From: Pseudomonas sp. CFBP 13711
Lineage (GTDB): Bacteria; Pseudomonadota; Gammaproteobacteria; Pseudomonadales; Pseudomonadaceae
Direction of reading: 5' to 3'
Length of the DNA: 64,000 bases
Assembly (NCBI RefSeq): GCF_014842265.1
Contig: NZ_JACYVI010000004.1
Span: forward strand, 248,001 to 312,000
Of this stretch, positions 28,566 to 41,073 are shown piece by piece (the stretch's first letter is position 1; each line of letters starts with the position of its first letter). The notes beneath the pieces are model-generated. The model was not told the DNA's origin. It did not search any database and worked only from the letters and a program-made list of their open reading frames with translations. The position numbers and the translations under genes are program-made.

Positions 28566-29380
28566 TCGTGAGCTGGATCGATGGCCTTGCTGCTGACTCC
28601 CTTGCCGTCAAGGATCGGGGGTTGGCGTACGGCGATGGTCTCTTCGAGACCGTCCTCGTCAAGGCCGGACAGCCATTGCTCTTCCCGCGTCATCTGCAAC
28701 GCCTGGCACTGGGGGCACAGCGCCTGGCGCTGAACCTGGATCTGGCGTTGGTCGAAGAGGAATGCTGCCGCTTCGCTGCCCAGTTGGGTGACGGTGTGAT
28801 GAAGCTCATCGTTACCCGTGGCGATGGCGTGCGGGGCTATGCACCCACTTCGGACGCGCAGCCGCGACGCATCCTCCAGGCAAGTGGGCTGCCGGCGTAT
28901 CCCGAGGCCCATGCAGCGCAGGGCGTCAAACTGTTCGCTTGTCAGACCCGCCTCGCCGAGCAGCCGCTGCTGGCCGGGCTCAAGCACCTCAATCGCCTTG
29001 AGCAAGTGCTGGCCCGTGGCGAATGGCAAAGTGCCGAGTACGCCGAAGGGCTGATGCGGGACGTTTCGGGGCGTATCGTTGAAGCGGTCTACAGCAATCT
29101 GTTTATGGTCAAGGGCGGCGTGCTGCTGACGCCGGACCTGCGCCGCTGTGGCGTGGCCGGCGTGATGCGGGCCGAGATCCTGGCGCTGGCGGAGCGCGAG
29201 AACATGCCGGCCCGTGAGCTTGACCTGCAGATGTCCGACCTGCAAAAGGCCGATGAGGTGTTTGTCTGCAACAGCGTGTACGGCATCTGGCCGGTGCGCG
29301 GCGTCGAGCATCTCAACTGGCCGGTTGGGCCGCTGACCCGTAAACTCCAACACCTTGTTCGCGGGCTTCTGGATATCTGA
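28562..29380 (+). CDS. pabC: Aminodeoxychorismate lyase
   Basis: 272 residues, a class IV PLP enzyme. It converts 4-amino-4-deoxychorismate to p-aminobenzoate for folate. The N-terminal [15 protein letters not shown] (about 18-32) and the PLP-Lys segment [11 protein letters not shown] (near 140) are clear. It is coupled to fabF by ATGA and followed by mltG, the standard proteobacterial order. Confidence 0.94.
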   Translation: MIVSWIDGLAADSLAVKDRGLAYGDGLFETVLVKAGQPLLFPRHLQRLALGAQRLALNLDLALVEEECCRFAAQLGDGVMKLIVTRGDGVRGYAPTSDAQPRRILQASGLPAYPEAHAAQGVKLFACQTRLAEQPLLAGLKHLNRLEQVLARGEWQSAEYAEGLMRDVSGRIVEAVYSNLFMVKGGVLLTPDLRRCGVAGVMRAEILALAERENMPARELDLQMSDLQKADEVFVCNSVYGIWPVRGVEHLNWPVGPLTRKLQHLVRGLLDI

Positions 29381-29383
29381 TTC

Positions 29384-32274
<2,891 letters not shown>

Positions 32275-32317
32275 ACTGGCCATCTGCATGACATCATGCA
32301 TTGCCTGAGGAAACGAG

Positions 32318-32674
32318 ATGAGCGTGCCACTGAGTCCAGGTCCACGTAACGGCATCCTGTCCCTGACCATCAAGGACAAGTCCGTCCTGTACGCCGCGTA
32401 CATGCCGTTCATCAAAAACGGCGGCCTGTTCATTCCCACCAGCAAAAGCTACAAGCTGGGCGATGAAGTCTTCATGTTGCTCAACCTGATGGACGAGCCT
32501 GAAAAGATTCCGGTCGCGGGCAAGGTCACCTGGATTACCCCGAAGGGCGCTCAGGGGAACCGCGCCGCTGGCGTTGGGGTGCAGTTCAACGATGGCGACA
32601 ACACCGCGCGCAACATGATTGAAAACTACCTGGCCGGAGCGCTTAAGTCCGACCGTCCTACCCACACGATGTAA
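32318..32674 (+). CDS. pilZ: Type IV pilus assembly protein PilZ
   Basis: 118 residues, the founding PilZ of pseudomonads. It lacks the RxxxR motif needed for c-di-GMP binding. Only the NGGLFIPT segment (about 35-42) corresponds to the second half of the usual site. It acts in pilus assembly through FimX and PilB rather than as a second-messenger receptor (established for P. aeruginosa PilZ). The start has AGGAAA upstream. Confidence 0.93.
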   Translation: MSVPLSPGPRNGILSLTIKDKSVLYAAYMPFIKNGGLFIPTSKSYKLGDEVFMLLNLMDEPEKIPVAGKVTWITPKGAQGNRAAGVGVQFNDGDNTARNMIENYLAGALKSDRPTHTM

Positions 32675-32689
32675 GTTGCCCCCGCCGCC

Positions 32690-33475
32690 ATGCTTGTAGA
32701 TTCCCATTGCCACCTTGACCGCCTCGACCTCAGCGCCCACGACGGCTCCCTCGACAACGCCCTGCAAGCGGCGAGAGAGCGGGGCGTCGGGCACTTCCTG
32801 TGCATCGGCGTCAGTGCCGAGAATGCCGGTGCCGTAAAAGCGCTGGCCGATAGCTACGACGACGTTGATTGCTCGGTCGGCATTCACCCGCTGGACCTCA
32901 AGCCCGGCGAGGCGCCTGCGCTGGAGTGGCTGCTCGGCGAACTCAACCATCCGCGCGTCGTGGCCATCGGCGAAACCGGGCTGGATTATCACTACGAGCC
33001 TGAGGCGGCCGAGTTGCAGCAGGCCTCGTTCCGGCTTCATCTGCAGGCGGCCAACGTGACCGGCAAGCCGGTGATCGTCCACACCCGCGGTGCGCGTGCC
33101 GACACGCTGGCGCTGTTACGCGAAGCCGCGTTGCCTCAAGCCGGCGTGCTGCATTGCTTCACCGAAGACTGGGACATGGCCAAGGCCGCGCTCGATCTTG
33201 GGTTTTATATCTCGCTGTCCGGCATCGTCACCTTCCGCAATGCTGACGCGCTGCGGGACGTCGCCAGCAAAGTGCCCGCCGACCGTCTGCTGGTCGAGAC
33301 CGACTCGCCGTACCTGGCGCCGATCCCGTATCGCGGCAAGCCCAACCTGCCGCAATATGTGCGTGAAGTGGCCGAGTTTCTGGCGATGTTGCGCGGCGAG
33401 ACCTACGCGCGTTTTGCCGAGCAGACCAGCGAGAACTTCAAGCGGCTGTTCCCGCTGGCGCGCGTCAAGGGCTGA
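32690..33475 (+). CDS. TatD family metal-dependent hydrolase (YcfH type)
   Basis: 261 residues. Metal ligands are in DSHCHLDRL (4-12), IGETGLDYHY (near 91), H in VIVHTRGA and H in LHCFTE, and ETDSPYLAP lies near 204. Relatives are metal-dependent nucleases. It is the last gene of the plus-strand run. The gap after it (33476-33941) contains the sRNA candidate. Confidence 0.93.
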   Translation: MLVDSHCHLDRLDLSAHDGSLDNALQAARERGVGHFLCIGVSAENAGAVKALADSYDDVDCSVGIHPLDLKPGEAPALEWLLGELNHPRVVAIGETGLDYHYEPEAAELQQASFRLHLQAANVTGKPVIVHTRGARADTLALLREAALPQAGVLHCFTEDWDMAKAALDLGFYISLSGIVTFRNADALRDVASKVPADRLLVETDSPYLAPIPYRGKPNLPQYVREVAEFLAMLRGETYARFAEQTSENFKRLFPLARVKG

Positions 33476-33529
33476 TCCGCCGTGCATGGCAGTGCTTGCC
33501 AAGCCCCTGGCGTTCAGCAAATCGCAGGC

Positions 33530-33648
33530 AAAAAAAACCCGGGTTCTGGGGGGTGAATCCGGGTTAAGACCATTAGGAGTAAAACAAAGACACGCTATCC
33601 ATTGGTGTCCTTACCAACGCTGGCACTTGGGGGAGATGCTGCGTTGGC
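33530..33648 (-). ncRNA. rgsA: Small RNA, probable RgsA (P16)
   Basis: The minus strand has a stationary-phase-like -10 (CAATACTT, 33662-33655, one change from CTATACTT). About 119 bases later comes a strong terminator: AACCCGG pairing with CCGGGTT (33559-33565 with 33536-33542), then eight T (33537-33530). The position between tatD and the TetR gene corresponds to the PA2958-PA2957 interval of P. aeruginosa, where the RpoS-dependent RgsA sRNA is encoded. No open frame fits the transcript. The identification rests on position, promoter type and terminator, not on a sequence comparison. Confidence 0.62.
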
Positions 33649-33664
33649 GAATATAAGTATTGGC

Positions 33665-33670
33665 TATAAT
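33665..33670 (+). promoter_or_regulatory. Consensus -10 (TATAAT) on the plus strand, divergent from rgsA
   Basis: A perfect TATAAT, without a good -35 at 17 bp, faces the TetR gene 270 bases downstream. It overlaps the rgsA promoter region, so the two could interfere. Confidence 0.35.
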
Positions 33671-33941
33671 CCGCAGGCGTCCAGCCGCACGCTGTACGAT
33701 TTTTAAACAGTTTTGGAATACCTGACGGCCTGCTGATACCGCAATTCCACCGACGCCCCTGATTTTCGACTGCCTGTCTCATCCCGCCAAAAACCGAGAC
33801 TGTTTCGGCCTCGAGCGTTTCCTTTTTGCCTGCCGTTGTCGAAAATCGTCAGAAAACGGATACAGGTCTGATCGTTCGTGCATTCTGCTGCGGGATAGGC
33901 ATAATGTGGCGCTTCCGATTTCGAACCCACAGTCTCCTCCT

Positions 33942-34628
33942 ATGCAGAAAGAACCTCGTAAAGTCCGTGAGTTTCGCCGCCGTGAGCAGGAGATTCTCGA
34001 CACCGCGCTCAAGCTGTTCCTTGAACAGGGCGAAGACAGCGTCACTGTCGAGATGATTGCGGATGCCGTGGGTATCGGCAAAGGCACCATCTACAAGCAT
34101 TTCAAATCCAAGGCCGAGATCTACCTGCGCCTGATGCTCGACTACGAGCGCGATTTGAACGAGTTGCTGCATTCGGCGGACGTCGACAAGGACAAGGAAG
34201 CGCTGTCCCGCGCCTACTTTGAATTCCGCATGCGCGACCCCCAGCGCTACCGGCTGTTTGACCGCCTGGAAGAGAAGGTGGTCAAGGGCAATCAGGTGCC
34301 GGAGCTGGTCGAGGAGTTGCATAAGATCCGCGCCTCCAACTTCGAGCACTTGACCCTGTTGATCAAGGGCCGAATTTCCGAAGGCAAGTTGGAAGACGTT
34401 CCTCCGTATTTCCACTACTGCGCCGCCTGGGCTCTGGTGCATGGCGCGGTGGCGTTGTACCACTCGCCGTTCTGGAGCAATGTCCTTGAAGATCAGGAAG
34501 GTTTCTTCCAGTTCCTGATGGACATCGGTGTGCGCATGGGCAACAAGCGCAAGCGGGATGTCGACCACGGCCACGAGACCAAACCCGAGCGCCAATCCGA
34601 CTCCCAGGCTGACCCTGCTGCCGAATAA
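33942..34628 (+). CDS. TetR/AcrR family transcriptional regulator
   Basis: 228 residues. The N-terminal helix-turn-helix (about 12-60: ILDTALKLFLEQGEDSVTVEMIADAVGIGKGTIYKHFKSK) is typical, and the ligand domain has no recognisable specificity. An acidic, disordered tail (about 205-228) follows. It corresponds to PA2957. The start at 33942 has no ribosome site, and the upstream GTG (33906) adds residues unlike the family. The target genes are unknown. The neighbouring lipoprotein is separated by a terminator. Confidence 0.88.
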   Translation: MQKEPRKVREFRRREQEILDTALKLFLEQGEDSVTVEMIADAVGIGKGTIYKHFKSKAEIYLRLMLDYERDLNELLHSADVDKDKEALSRAYFEFRMRDPQRYRLFDRLEEKVVKGNQVPELVEELHKIRASNFEHLTLLIKGRISEGKLEDVPPYFHYCAAWALVHGAVALYHSPFWSNVLEDQEGFFQFLMDIGVRMGNKRKRDVDHGHETKPERQSDSQADPAAE

Positions 34629-34698
34629 ATCGCAGCCGCAAAAACCCGATTCAGCGAGCGAAACCTTCTCCAGGTCCGACATGGCGCAAAAGCTGCAT

Positions 34699-34721
34699 TA
34701 ACCGGCCATTCGCCGGTTTTC
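34699..34721 (+). terminator. Intrinsic terminator after the TetR gene
   Basis: AACCGGC (34700-34706) pairs with GCCGGTT (34712-34718), followed by TT then CC. The T tract is short. Confidence 0.6.
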
Positions 34722-34745
34722 CGTCGCCGGACTTTGGAGATAAAC

Positions 34746-35351
34746 ATGCGTAGCCTGGTTTTACTGCTGGCTCTACTGGCGTTGAGTGGCTGCATGCACG
34801 TCAGCGATCTGGCACAAGGCGCTCACGATGAGCTCAGTGACGCCGGGCTGCTGGATCACAGTTCGACCCGCCGGTTGAACAACTTTCGCGTGCAACCTGA
34901 CTCGTTCATCTATATCGCCCAAGGCGCCTTTGCTCCTCCGGGCGGCGCCTACCCGCGTCCCAATGTCGTGGCCGAAGAAGCCTTCAACGGTTTTATCGAA
35001 TACTTCCCGATGGTCCGACGCGCCCGCGCCCCGGAAGGTCTGGATGACGCGATGAACGAGGCTCGGGCCGCCGGCGCGCATTATCTGCTGTACACACGTT
35101 TTGCCAAGGCTGATGACCGCATCGGCACGTTTGACGAGTGGTCCGACCAGGAAGCAGTGGACCGTCTTGGCATCGACAACGGCGTCATACAGCTGATGCT
35201 GATCGAAACCAACACTCGCTACCTTATCGATTCGGCACGCATTCACCTCCGTGGTGGTCTGCTGACTTTGTACGACACCAAGCCCGAGGATTTGCTAGGA
35301 CCCCCGATGGAAGCTTACGCTCGGGGTTTGCTGGGCGTCGAAGCCCGCTGA
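34746..35351 (+). CDS. DUF4823-like lipoprotein
   Basis: 201 residues. The signal peptide [16 protein letters not shown] ends in a lipobox (LSGC, Cys16), so the mature protein is lipid-anchored. The residue after Cys is Met, not Asp, which favours sorting to the outer membrane. The segment [20 protein letters not shown] and later [16 protein letters not shown] look like the Pseudomonas DUF4823 family (from memory). The function is unknown. It has GGAGAT before the ATG and is followed ten bases later by the DUF1285 gene. Confidence 0.8.
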   Translation: MRSLVLLLALLALSGCMHVSDLAQGAHDELSDAGLLDHSSTRRLNNFRVQPDSFIYIAQGAFAPPGGAYPRPNVVAEEAFNGFIEYFPMVRRARAPEGLDDAMNEARAAGAHYLLYTRFAKADDRIGTFDEWSDQEAVDRLGIDNGVIQLMLIETNTRYLIDSARIHLRGGLLTLYDTKPEDLLGPPMEAYARGLLGVEAR

Positions 35352-35361
35352 GGAGTGGCGT

Positions 35362-35925
35362 ATGAGTGGGCAGGACAAAGCCAACGATCTGTTGGCCCAG
35401 ATTGCCAGGAGCGGCAAGGGCTTGCCGCCGGTGCACCTGTGGAACCCGGATTTCTGCGGTGACATCGACATGCGCATCGCCCGCGATGGCACCTGGTTCT
35501 ATCTGGGCACGCCCATCGGTCGCAAGCCGATGGTCCGGCTGTTTTCCACCATTATTCGCCGTGATGGCGACGATTACTTTCTGATCACCCCGGTCGAGAA
35601 GGTCGGCATCAAGGTCGACGACGCCCCTTTTGTGGCGGTCCTGCTGGACGTTGAAGGCAGCGGTGAGTCGCAGTTGCTGCGCTTTACTACCAACGTCGAC
35701 GACGTGGTGGAGGCGGGGACCGACCACCCGCTGCGTATTGACCTCGATCCGCAGAGCCAGGAACCGGCGCCTTATATTCTGGTGCGCAACAACCTCGAAG
35801 CGCTGATCCACCGCAACGTCTTCTATCAGTTGGTGGACCTGGCCGTGGTGCGTGAGATCGACGGCCAGCGCTGGCTGGGGGTATGGAGTGGTGGCGAATT
35901 CTTCCCCATTGGCCTTGAGCCCTGA
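35362..35925 (+). CDS. DUF1285 domain-containing protein
   Basis: 187 residues, soluble, with the family pattern [37 protein letters not shown] in its first 55 residues. DUF1285 proteins are small beta-rich proteins of unknown role. It is probably cotranscribed with the lipoprotein before it. It has GGAG upstream of the start. Confidence 0.85.
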   Translation: MSGQDKANDLLAQIARSGKGLPPVHLWNPDFCGDIDMRIARDGTWFYLGTPIGRKPMVRLFSTIIRRDGDDYFLITPVEKVGIKVDDAPFVAVLLDVEGSGESQLLRFTTNVDDVVEAGTDHPLRIDLDPQSQEPAPYILVRNNLEALIHRNVFYQLVDLAVVREIDGQRWLGVWSGGEFFPIGLEP

Positions 35926-36033
35926 TCCCTCCATTTCTGTTTCCACCACGTTCGCTAATCCGCTCGCGGCCAATTGCCTGACTTTTGCCAGGCAGTTACA
36001 GTGCCGCCCCCCGATTTTTCCTGAGGTTTTTCC

Positions 36034-37044
36034 ATGAGTCAGTCCTTTGATATCGCCGTGATTGGCGCCACCGGTACTGTCGGCGAAACCATCGTCCAGA
36101 TTCTCGAAGAGCGCGACTTCCCGGTCGGCGATTTGCACCTGCTCGCCAGTGTCGAATCGGCCGGCAGCTCGGTGCCGTACCGTGGCAAGAACGTCCGCGT
36201 GCGTGAAGTCGATGCCTTTGATTTCAGCAAGGCCAAGATTGCGTTCTTCGCCGCGGGCGCTGCCGTGACGCGCAGCTACGCCGAGCGCGCCACCGCCGCC
36301 GGTTGCGTGGTGATCGACCTGTCCGCCGGCTTGTCCGTCGAGCAGGCGCCGAATGTGGTGCCCGAGGTCAACGGCGCCCGTTTGGCTGATCTGGCCACAC
36401 CGCAGCAGGTGGCCTGCCCAAGTTCCAGCACCGCCGCCCTCGCGCTGGTGCTGGCGCCGTTGCGCGCACTGCTGAACATCGAGCGGATCACCGTGACGGC
36501 GTGCCTGGCGGTGTCGAGCATGGGCCGCGAAGGGGTCACCGAACTGGCCCGGCAAACCGCCGAGCTGCTCAACGTTCGCCCCCTCGAACCCAAGGTGTTT
36601 GACCGGCAGATGGCGTTCACCGTGCTGGCCCAGGTGGGCAAGCCTGACGCCGAAGGTCATGTGCCACTTGAAAAACGTTTGGTCAGTGAGTTGCGCGAGT
36701 TGCTCTCGCTGCCTTTAATCAAGGTCGGCGTGAGTTGCATCCAGGTGCCGGTGTTCTTCGGCGACAGCCTGAGCGTGTCGGTGCAGACCCGCGAGGCGGT
36801 TGACATCAACGCGGTCAATGCGGCGTTGGAAACGGCTGAGGGCATCGAGCTGGTTGAGGCCGGCGATTACCCGACGCCGGTGGGCGACGCGGTAGGACAG
36901 GATGCTGTCTATGTAGGACGTTTGCGCGGGGGCGTCGACGACGCTTGTGAACTGAATTTCTGGGTCACGCTGGATAATGTGCGCAAGGGCGCCGCGTTGA
37001 ACGCTGTGCAGGTGGCTGAGTTGTTGATAAAAGATGTTGCGTAA
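36034..37044 (+). CDS. usg: Aspartate-semialdehyde dehydrogenase homologue Usg-1
   Basis: 336 residues of the Asd family. The NADP-binding VIGATGTVGETIV (9-21) is intact, but the catalytic Cys motif (NCST in true Asd) reads SSST, with Ser at position 131 where the nucleophile should be. The product is therefore not expected to be a working semialdehyde dehydrogenase. It is the PA3116/Usg-1 type protein found before fimV and truA in gammaproteobacteria, and its role is unknown. Confidence 0.9.
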   Translation: MSQSFDIAVIGATGTVGETIVQILEERDFPVGDLHLLASVESAGSSVPYRGKNVRVREVDAFDFSKAKIAFFAAGAAVTRSYAERATAAGCVVIDLSAGLSVEQAPNVVPEVNGARLADLATPQQVACPSSSTAALALVLAPLRALLNIERITVTACLAVSSMGREGVTELARQTAELLNVRPLEPKVFDRQMAFTVLAQVGKPDAEGHVPLEKRLVSELRELLSLPLIKVGVSCIQVPVFFGDSLSVSVQTREAVDINAVNAALETAEGIELVEAGDYPTPVGDAVGQDAVYVGRLRGGVDDACELNFWVTLDNVRKGAALNAVQVAELLIKDVA

Positions 37045-37160
37045 AAGATACTTGCCCACAACTCGAAGAATCATTCTAGCTGCGGCGTGTCGATACGCCC
37101 TACACCCGAGCAGGCATTATCTTCGCGATTGCCGGGGAAATTTCAAACAAGGGATGGGCT

Positions 37161-39977
37161 ATGGTTCAGGTTCGTAAACTCGTTTTAGCAATCGCTGCGG
37201 CTTCGGCGCTGTCATCGGGAATGGCCCAAGCGCTCGGCCTCGGCGGTCTGACCGTGAAGTCGACCCTGAATCAGCCGCTGTTGGCCGAAATCGAGCTGAC
37301 GGAAGTGCAGGACCTCAATGCCTCCCAGGTAGTGCCGAGTCTGGCGACTTCTGCGGAGTTTGCTCAGGCCGGCGTCGGCCGGGTGGCGATCCTGGATGAC
37401 CTGACCTTTACTCCGGTTGTCAATCCCGGTGGCAAGAGCGTGTTGCGCATCACCTCCACCAAACCCATCCGCGATCCCTACGTGAAGTTCCTGGTTCAAG
37501 TGCTCTGGCCCAATGGCCGTGCGCTGCGCGAGTACAGCCTGTTGCTGGACCCGCCGAAATTCTCGCCGCAAGCCGCTGCGGCCGCCGCTCAACTGCCTTC
37601 GACGGCACCGAGCGCCGCGCCTGCTCCGGCTCCCGCCGCCGAAACACCGGCCGCTGCGCCTCCAACGCCCGCTCCAGCGCCGGCGCCGGAACCCAAATTC
37701 ACTCAATACACCACCGCCAATAACGACACGCTCTGGGAAATTGCCGAGCGCGTGAAAAATGGCGGGACTGTACAGCAGACCATGCTGGCGATTCAGGCGC
37801 TGAACCCTGATGCCTTTATTGCCGGCAACATCAACCGCCTGAAAAAAGGTCAGGTGTTGCGTCTGCCGTCGCCGCAGGAATCAACAGCGCTCGCGCAGCC
37901 CCGCGCGGTGGCCGAAGTGGCCGAGCAGAATCGCGCCTGGCGCGAAGGCCGACGCCTGCCGAGCGGTGCGCGTCAGGTTGATGCGACCCGTCGCGACCGG
38001 GCTGGCGCTGCGCCGTCGCAGATTGACGCCAAGGACAACCTCAGCCTCGTCTCTGCCAACAAGGCGGGCGCGAAAGGCAAAGCCGGTGACAATGCCGATA
38101 TCAGCAACCAGCTGGCGACCACCCAGGAAAGCCTGGATACCACGCGTCGGGACAATGCCGAGCTAAAGAGCCGCATGACCGACCTGCAAAGCCAGGTCGA
38201 CAAACTGCAGCGCCTGATTCAACTGAAGAATGACCAGTTGGCGAAGATGCAGGCGTCGGGCGCAGCGGTTCCGCCGCCCATTGATGCCGCCAATCCTGCC
38301 AATCCCGCGGTCAGCCCCAACAGCGTCACCAATCCGAACAACGCCGCCAACCCGGCGATGCAGGCCCAGGTCGTGCCGAACGCGGCGGCGCCTGATGTCG
38401 CCGGCAAGGCCCCCGACGAAATCGCCCCGGAAGACGCATTGCCAGTGGACGGGGCGGCAGTTACCAGCGCCACGCCCGATCAAGCGCTGATTGTGCCGAC
38501 AGAACCGGTGGTCGATGAAGACAACCGCAGCGCCCTCGAGAAGATCCTCGCCAGCCCGATGCTGATGGGGTTGATCGGCGGCGGCGCGTTGTTGCTGTTG
38601 CTGCTGCTTCTGTTGCTGCTGGCCCGCCGCCGCAACGCGCTGATCGAAGCCGAACGGCATCGTCAGATGGCACGTGCCTTGGCCGAAGAGTCTGACTTCG
38701 CGTCCGACATGGACATGCCTGCCAGCAGCTTCGAAGGCCTGGAGGCGCCGGCGCCCCACGCAAAGACGCCGCCGGCGCCGACCGTCGCCGAGCCGGTCCG
38801 CGAACATCCGGCTGACGCGCTCGTTCAGGCTGAAATCCACATTGCATATGGCCGCACCAATCAGGCGGTCGCCGTTCTCGAAGACGCCATCAAGCACGAG
38901 CCGCAGCGCAGTGATCTGCGCCTCAAGCTGATGGAAGTCTATGCCGAGCAGGACAACAAATCCGGGTTTGTCGCGCAGGAGCGGCAACTGATCGCCACGG
39001 GAAAGAACCACGCTGAAGTCGAAGAGCTGAAATCCCGCTATCCGTCCATGGCCGCTGCGGCTGCGGCGGCCGCAGGGGTGGCAGCAGCGGCGGCTTTGGC
39101 AGCGGAAATGGACGCAAAGTACGTTGAAGAGCTGCTCCATGATGAGCCTGAAGTCGCCGCGCAGCCTGCTCCGGCTGCCGAAACGGTCACCGAAGTGCCG
39201 CTGGACGAAGAGTTCGACAACGCCTTTGACCTGAGCCTGGATGACCTGGACAGCGAATCCCCTGCTGCTGCGCCACACCGCGCCGCTGCGCAGGACAACG
39301 CTGCCCTCGACGATCTGGACCTGGACGCGCCGTTTGCCGGGTCGGCTGCCGATGATCTGGATTTCGACGCGATCCTGCGCGAGCAGCAGGCGACATCCGT
39401 TGCTGCCAAACCGGCCGATCTGGACGATTTCGATCTGGATCTGGCAGAAGATCAGCCGGCGTTGAAGGCCGAAGACGATTACTTGCTGGGAATGGAAGAC
39501 GATCTGCGTGATCTGCCGCCGTTCGAACAGCCTGCATCGTTGGGCGCCACCAAGCCTGGGCTGGAAGACGACATCGAGTTGCCTGCCGATTTCGACCTCT
39601 CACTGGCTGACGAGATGGAAACCGAGCAGGCGTCCGAGGCGTTCGCCTCCGAGATCGACGACGTCAATGCCGAGCTGGACCGTCTTTCCCAGAGCCTTGA
39701 GCAGCCACCGATTGCCAAGCCGTTCGACACGGCGCTGGACAAGCCGGTGGAAGCATCGCCTCATTTCACCGAGGACGATGCTCTGCTGGCGGACGACGAA
39801 CCGGAATTCGACTTCTTGTCCGGCACCGACGAAGCCGCGACCAAGCTGGACCTCGCCCGGGCCTACATCGAGATGGGCGACGCCGACGGCGCGCGCGACA
39901 TCCTCGATGAGGTTGTGGCGGAAGGTGACGACGGCCAGAAGACCGAAGCACGGGACATGCTGTCGCGCCTTGTCTGA
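37161..39977 (+). CDS. fimV: Motility/polarity hub protein FimV
   Basis: 938 residues. It has a signal peptide (1-25), a periplasmic FimV N-domain (about 26-130), a Pro/Ala linker, and a LysM peptidoglycan-binding domain (about 177-235). A coiled coil (about 315-360) leads into a single transmembrane helix with a long Leu run (about 470-492). The long acidic cytoplasmic part has TPR-like segments and ends in the conserved C-domain KLDLARAYIEMGDADGARDIL. In P. aeruginosa FimV organises the pole for type IV pili, cAMP signalling and secretion. It ends at a strong terminator. Confidence 0.94.
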   Translation: MVQVRKLVLAIAAASALSSGMAQALGLGGLTVKSTLNQPLLAEIELTEVQDLNASQVVPSLATSAEFAQAGVGRVAILDDLTFTPVVNPGGKSVLRITSTKPIRDPYVKFLVQVLWPNGRALREYSLLLDPPKFSPQAAAAAAQLPSTAPSAAPAPAPAAETPAAAPPTPAPAPAPEPKFTQYTTANNDTLWEIAERVKNGGTVQQTMLAIQALNPDAFIAGNINRLKKGQVLRLPSPQESTALAQPRAVAEVAEQNRAWREGRRLPSGARQVDATRRDRAGAAPSQIDAKDNLSLVSANKAGAKGKAGDNADISNQLATTQESLDTTRRDNAELKSRMTDLQSQVDKLQRLIQLKNDQLAKMQASGAAVPPPIDAANPANPAVSPNSVTNPNNAANPAMQAQVVPNAAAPDVAGKAPDEIAPEDALPVDGAAVTSATPDQALIVPTEPVVDEDNRSALEKILASPMLMGLIGGGALLLLLLLLLLLARRRNALIEAERHRQMARALAEESDFASDMDMPASSFEGLEAPAPHAKTPPAPTVAEPVREHPADALVQAEIHIAYGRTNQAVAVLEDAIKHEPQRSDLRLKLMEVYAEQDNKSGFVAQERQLIATGKNHAEVEELKSRYPSMAAAAAAAAGVAAAAALAAEMDAKYVEELLHDEPEVAAQPAPAAETVTEVPLDEEFDNAFDLSLDDLDSESPAAAPHRAAAQDNAALDDLDLDAPFAGSAADDLDFDAILREQQATSVAAKPADLDDFDLDLAEDQPALKAEDDYLLGMEDDLRDLPPFEQPASLGATKPGLEDDIELPADFDLSLADEMETEQASEAFASEIDDVNAELDRLSQSLEQPPIAKPFDTALDKPVEASPHFTEDDALLADDEPEFDFLSGTDEAATKLDLARAYIEMGDADGARDILDEVVAEGDDGQKTEARDMLSRLV

Positions 39978-39996
39978 GCGGATTCACCGCTGTAAT

Positions 39997-40022
39997 AAAC
40001 GACCGCTTCGGCGGTCGTTTGC
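39997..40022 (+). terminator. Intrinsic terminator after fimV
   Basis: AACGACCGC (39998-40006), tetraloop TTCG, GCGGTCGTT (40011-40019), then T. The UUCG loop makes it very stable. Confidence 0.88.
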
Positions 40023-40106
40023 GTTTCCGGGTCGGGCATTTCGGCTTGTCCCTCGCCTCCGGGTTAACCGTTGGCCGCTGCCGATGGCGTCTTTCTTTTC
40101 GATCCG

Positions 40107-40112
40107 TATAAT
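40107..40112 (+). promoter_or_regulatory. -10 element upstream of truA
   Basis: A perfect TATAAT lies 36 bases before the TTG start chosen for truA, downstream of the fimV terminator. The -35 is weak. Confidence 0.55.
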
Positions 40113-40147
40113 GGCCGCCCTTGCGCACATCGACAGGCTTTAAGCTC

Positions 40148-41014
40148 TTGGCAACTACAGACACCGAGGCAGAAACAGCGGCAGCCGAACTGGCCGCCGA
40201 AGGTTTTTCCAGAATCGCCCTGGGCGTGGAATACAAAGGCTCGCGCTACAGCGGCTGGCAGCGCCAGTTGACCGGCGTGCTGACCGTCCAGGAAACGCTG
40301 GAAAATGCCCTGTCGAAAGTGGCCGATTCGCCGGTGTCACTGATGTGTGCCGGGCGCACCGATGCGGGCGTGCATGCGTGCGGTCAGGTGGTGCACTTCG
40401 ATACCCAGGCCGAGCGCAGCATGAAAGCCTGGACCATGGGCGCCAATATCAATCTTCCCCACGACATCAGCGTGACCTGGGCCAAGGTCATGCCCGCGCA
40501 TTTTCACGCGCGTTTCAAAGCCATCGCCCGTCGCTATCGTTATGTGATCTACAACGATCAGATCCGCCCGGCGCACCTGGGCCAGGAAATCACCTGGAAC
40601 CACCGCCCGCTCGATGCCGAACGCATGGCGCTGGCCGCCGAGTATCTGGTCGGTACCCACGACTTCAGTGCGTTCCGTGCCGGGCAATGCCAGGCCAAGT
40701 CGCCGATCAAGCAGCTTCACCATCTGCGCGTCACCCGCCACGGCAAGATGATCGTCATCGATGTCCGGGCCAATGCCTTCCTGCACCACATGGTGCGCAA
40801 CATTGCCGGCGTCCTGATGACCATCGGGGCAGGGGAGCGGCCGATCGAGTGGGCGAAGGAAGTGCTCGAAAGCCGAGTGCGAAGAACTGGCGGGGTGACG
40901 GCTCATCCTTTCGGCCTGTACCTGGTTCAGGTGGAATACCGCGACGAGTTCCCATTACCGGATCGCTACATCGGCCCGCATTTTCTCACTGGCTTCTCGG
41001 AACTGGACGGCTGA
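40148..41014 (+). CDS. truA: tRNA pseudouridine(38-40) synthase TruA
   Basis: 288 residues. It modifies positions 38-40 of the tRNA anticodon arm. The catalytic Asp is in CAGRTDAGVHA (near 60-70). The N-terminus before GFSRIALGVEYKGSRY is variable in pseudomonads. No ATG is available, so the TTG at 40148 is preferred over the TTG at 40121, which would be almost at the transcription start. Confidence in the exact start is modest. Confidence 0.92.
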   Translation: MATTDTEAETAAAELAAEGFSRIALGVEYKGSRYSGWQRQLTGVLTVQETLENALSKVADSPVSLMCAGRTDAGVHACGQVVHFDTQAERSMKAWTMGANINLPHDISVTWAKVMPAHFHARFKAIARRYRYVIYNDQIRPAHLGQEITWNHRPLDAERMALAAEYLVGTHDFSAFRAGQCQAKSPIKQLHHLRVTRHGKMIVIDVRANAFLHHMVRNIAGVLMTIGAGERPIEWAKEVLESRVRRTGGVTAHPFGLYLVQVEYRDEFPLPDRYIGPHFLTGFSELDG

Positions 41015-41039
41015 CGCAGGTGACTGCATTTGCTACCAT
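41011..41039 (+). promoter_or_regulatory. Possible promoter of trpF
   Basis: CTGACG (41011-41016), 17-bp spacer, TACCAT (41034-41039), overlapping the truA stop and 35 bases before the trpF ATG. Confidence 0.4.
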
Positions 41040-41073
41040 CCGGGACTTTCGCAAGGCTTGAGGTCTCCACTAC

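Noticed and set aside
32284..32300. Near-palindrome TGCATGACATCATGCA as an operator upstream of pilZ
   Set aside because: The two halves are close to self-complementary in a short window between holB and pilZ, but there is no promoter around it and no regulator to match.
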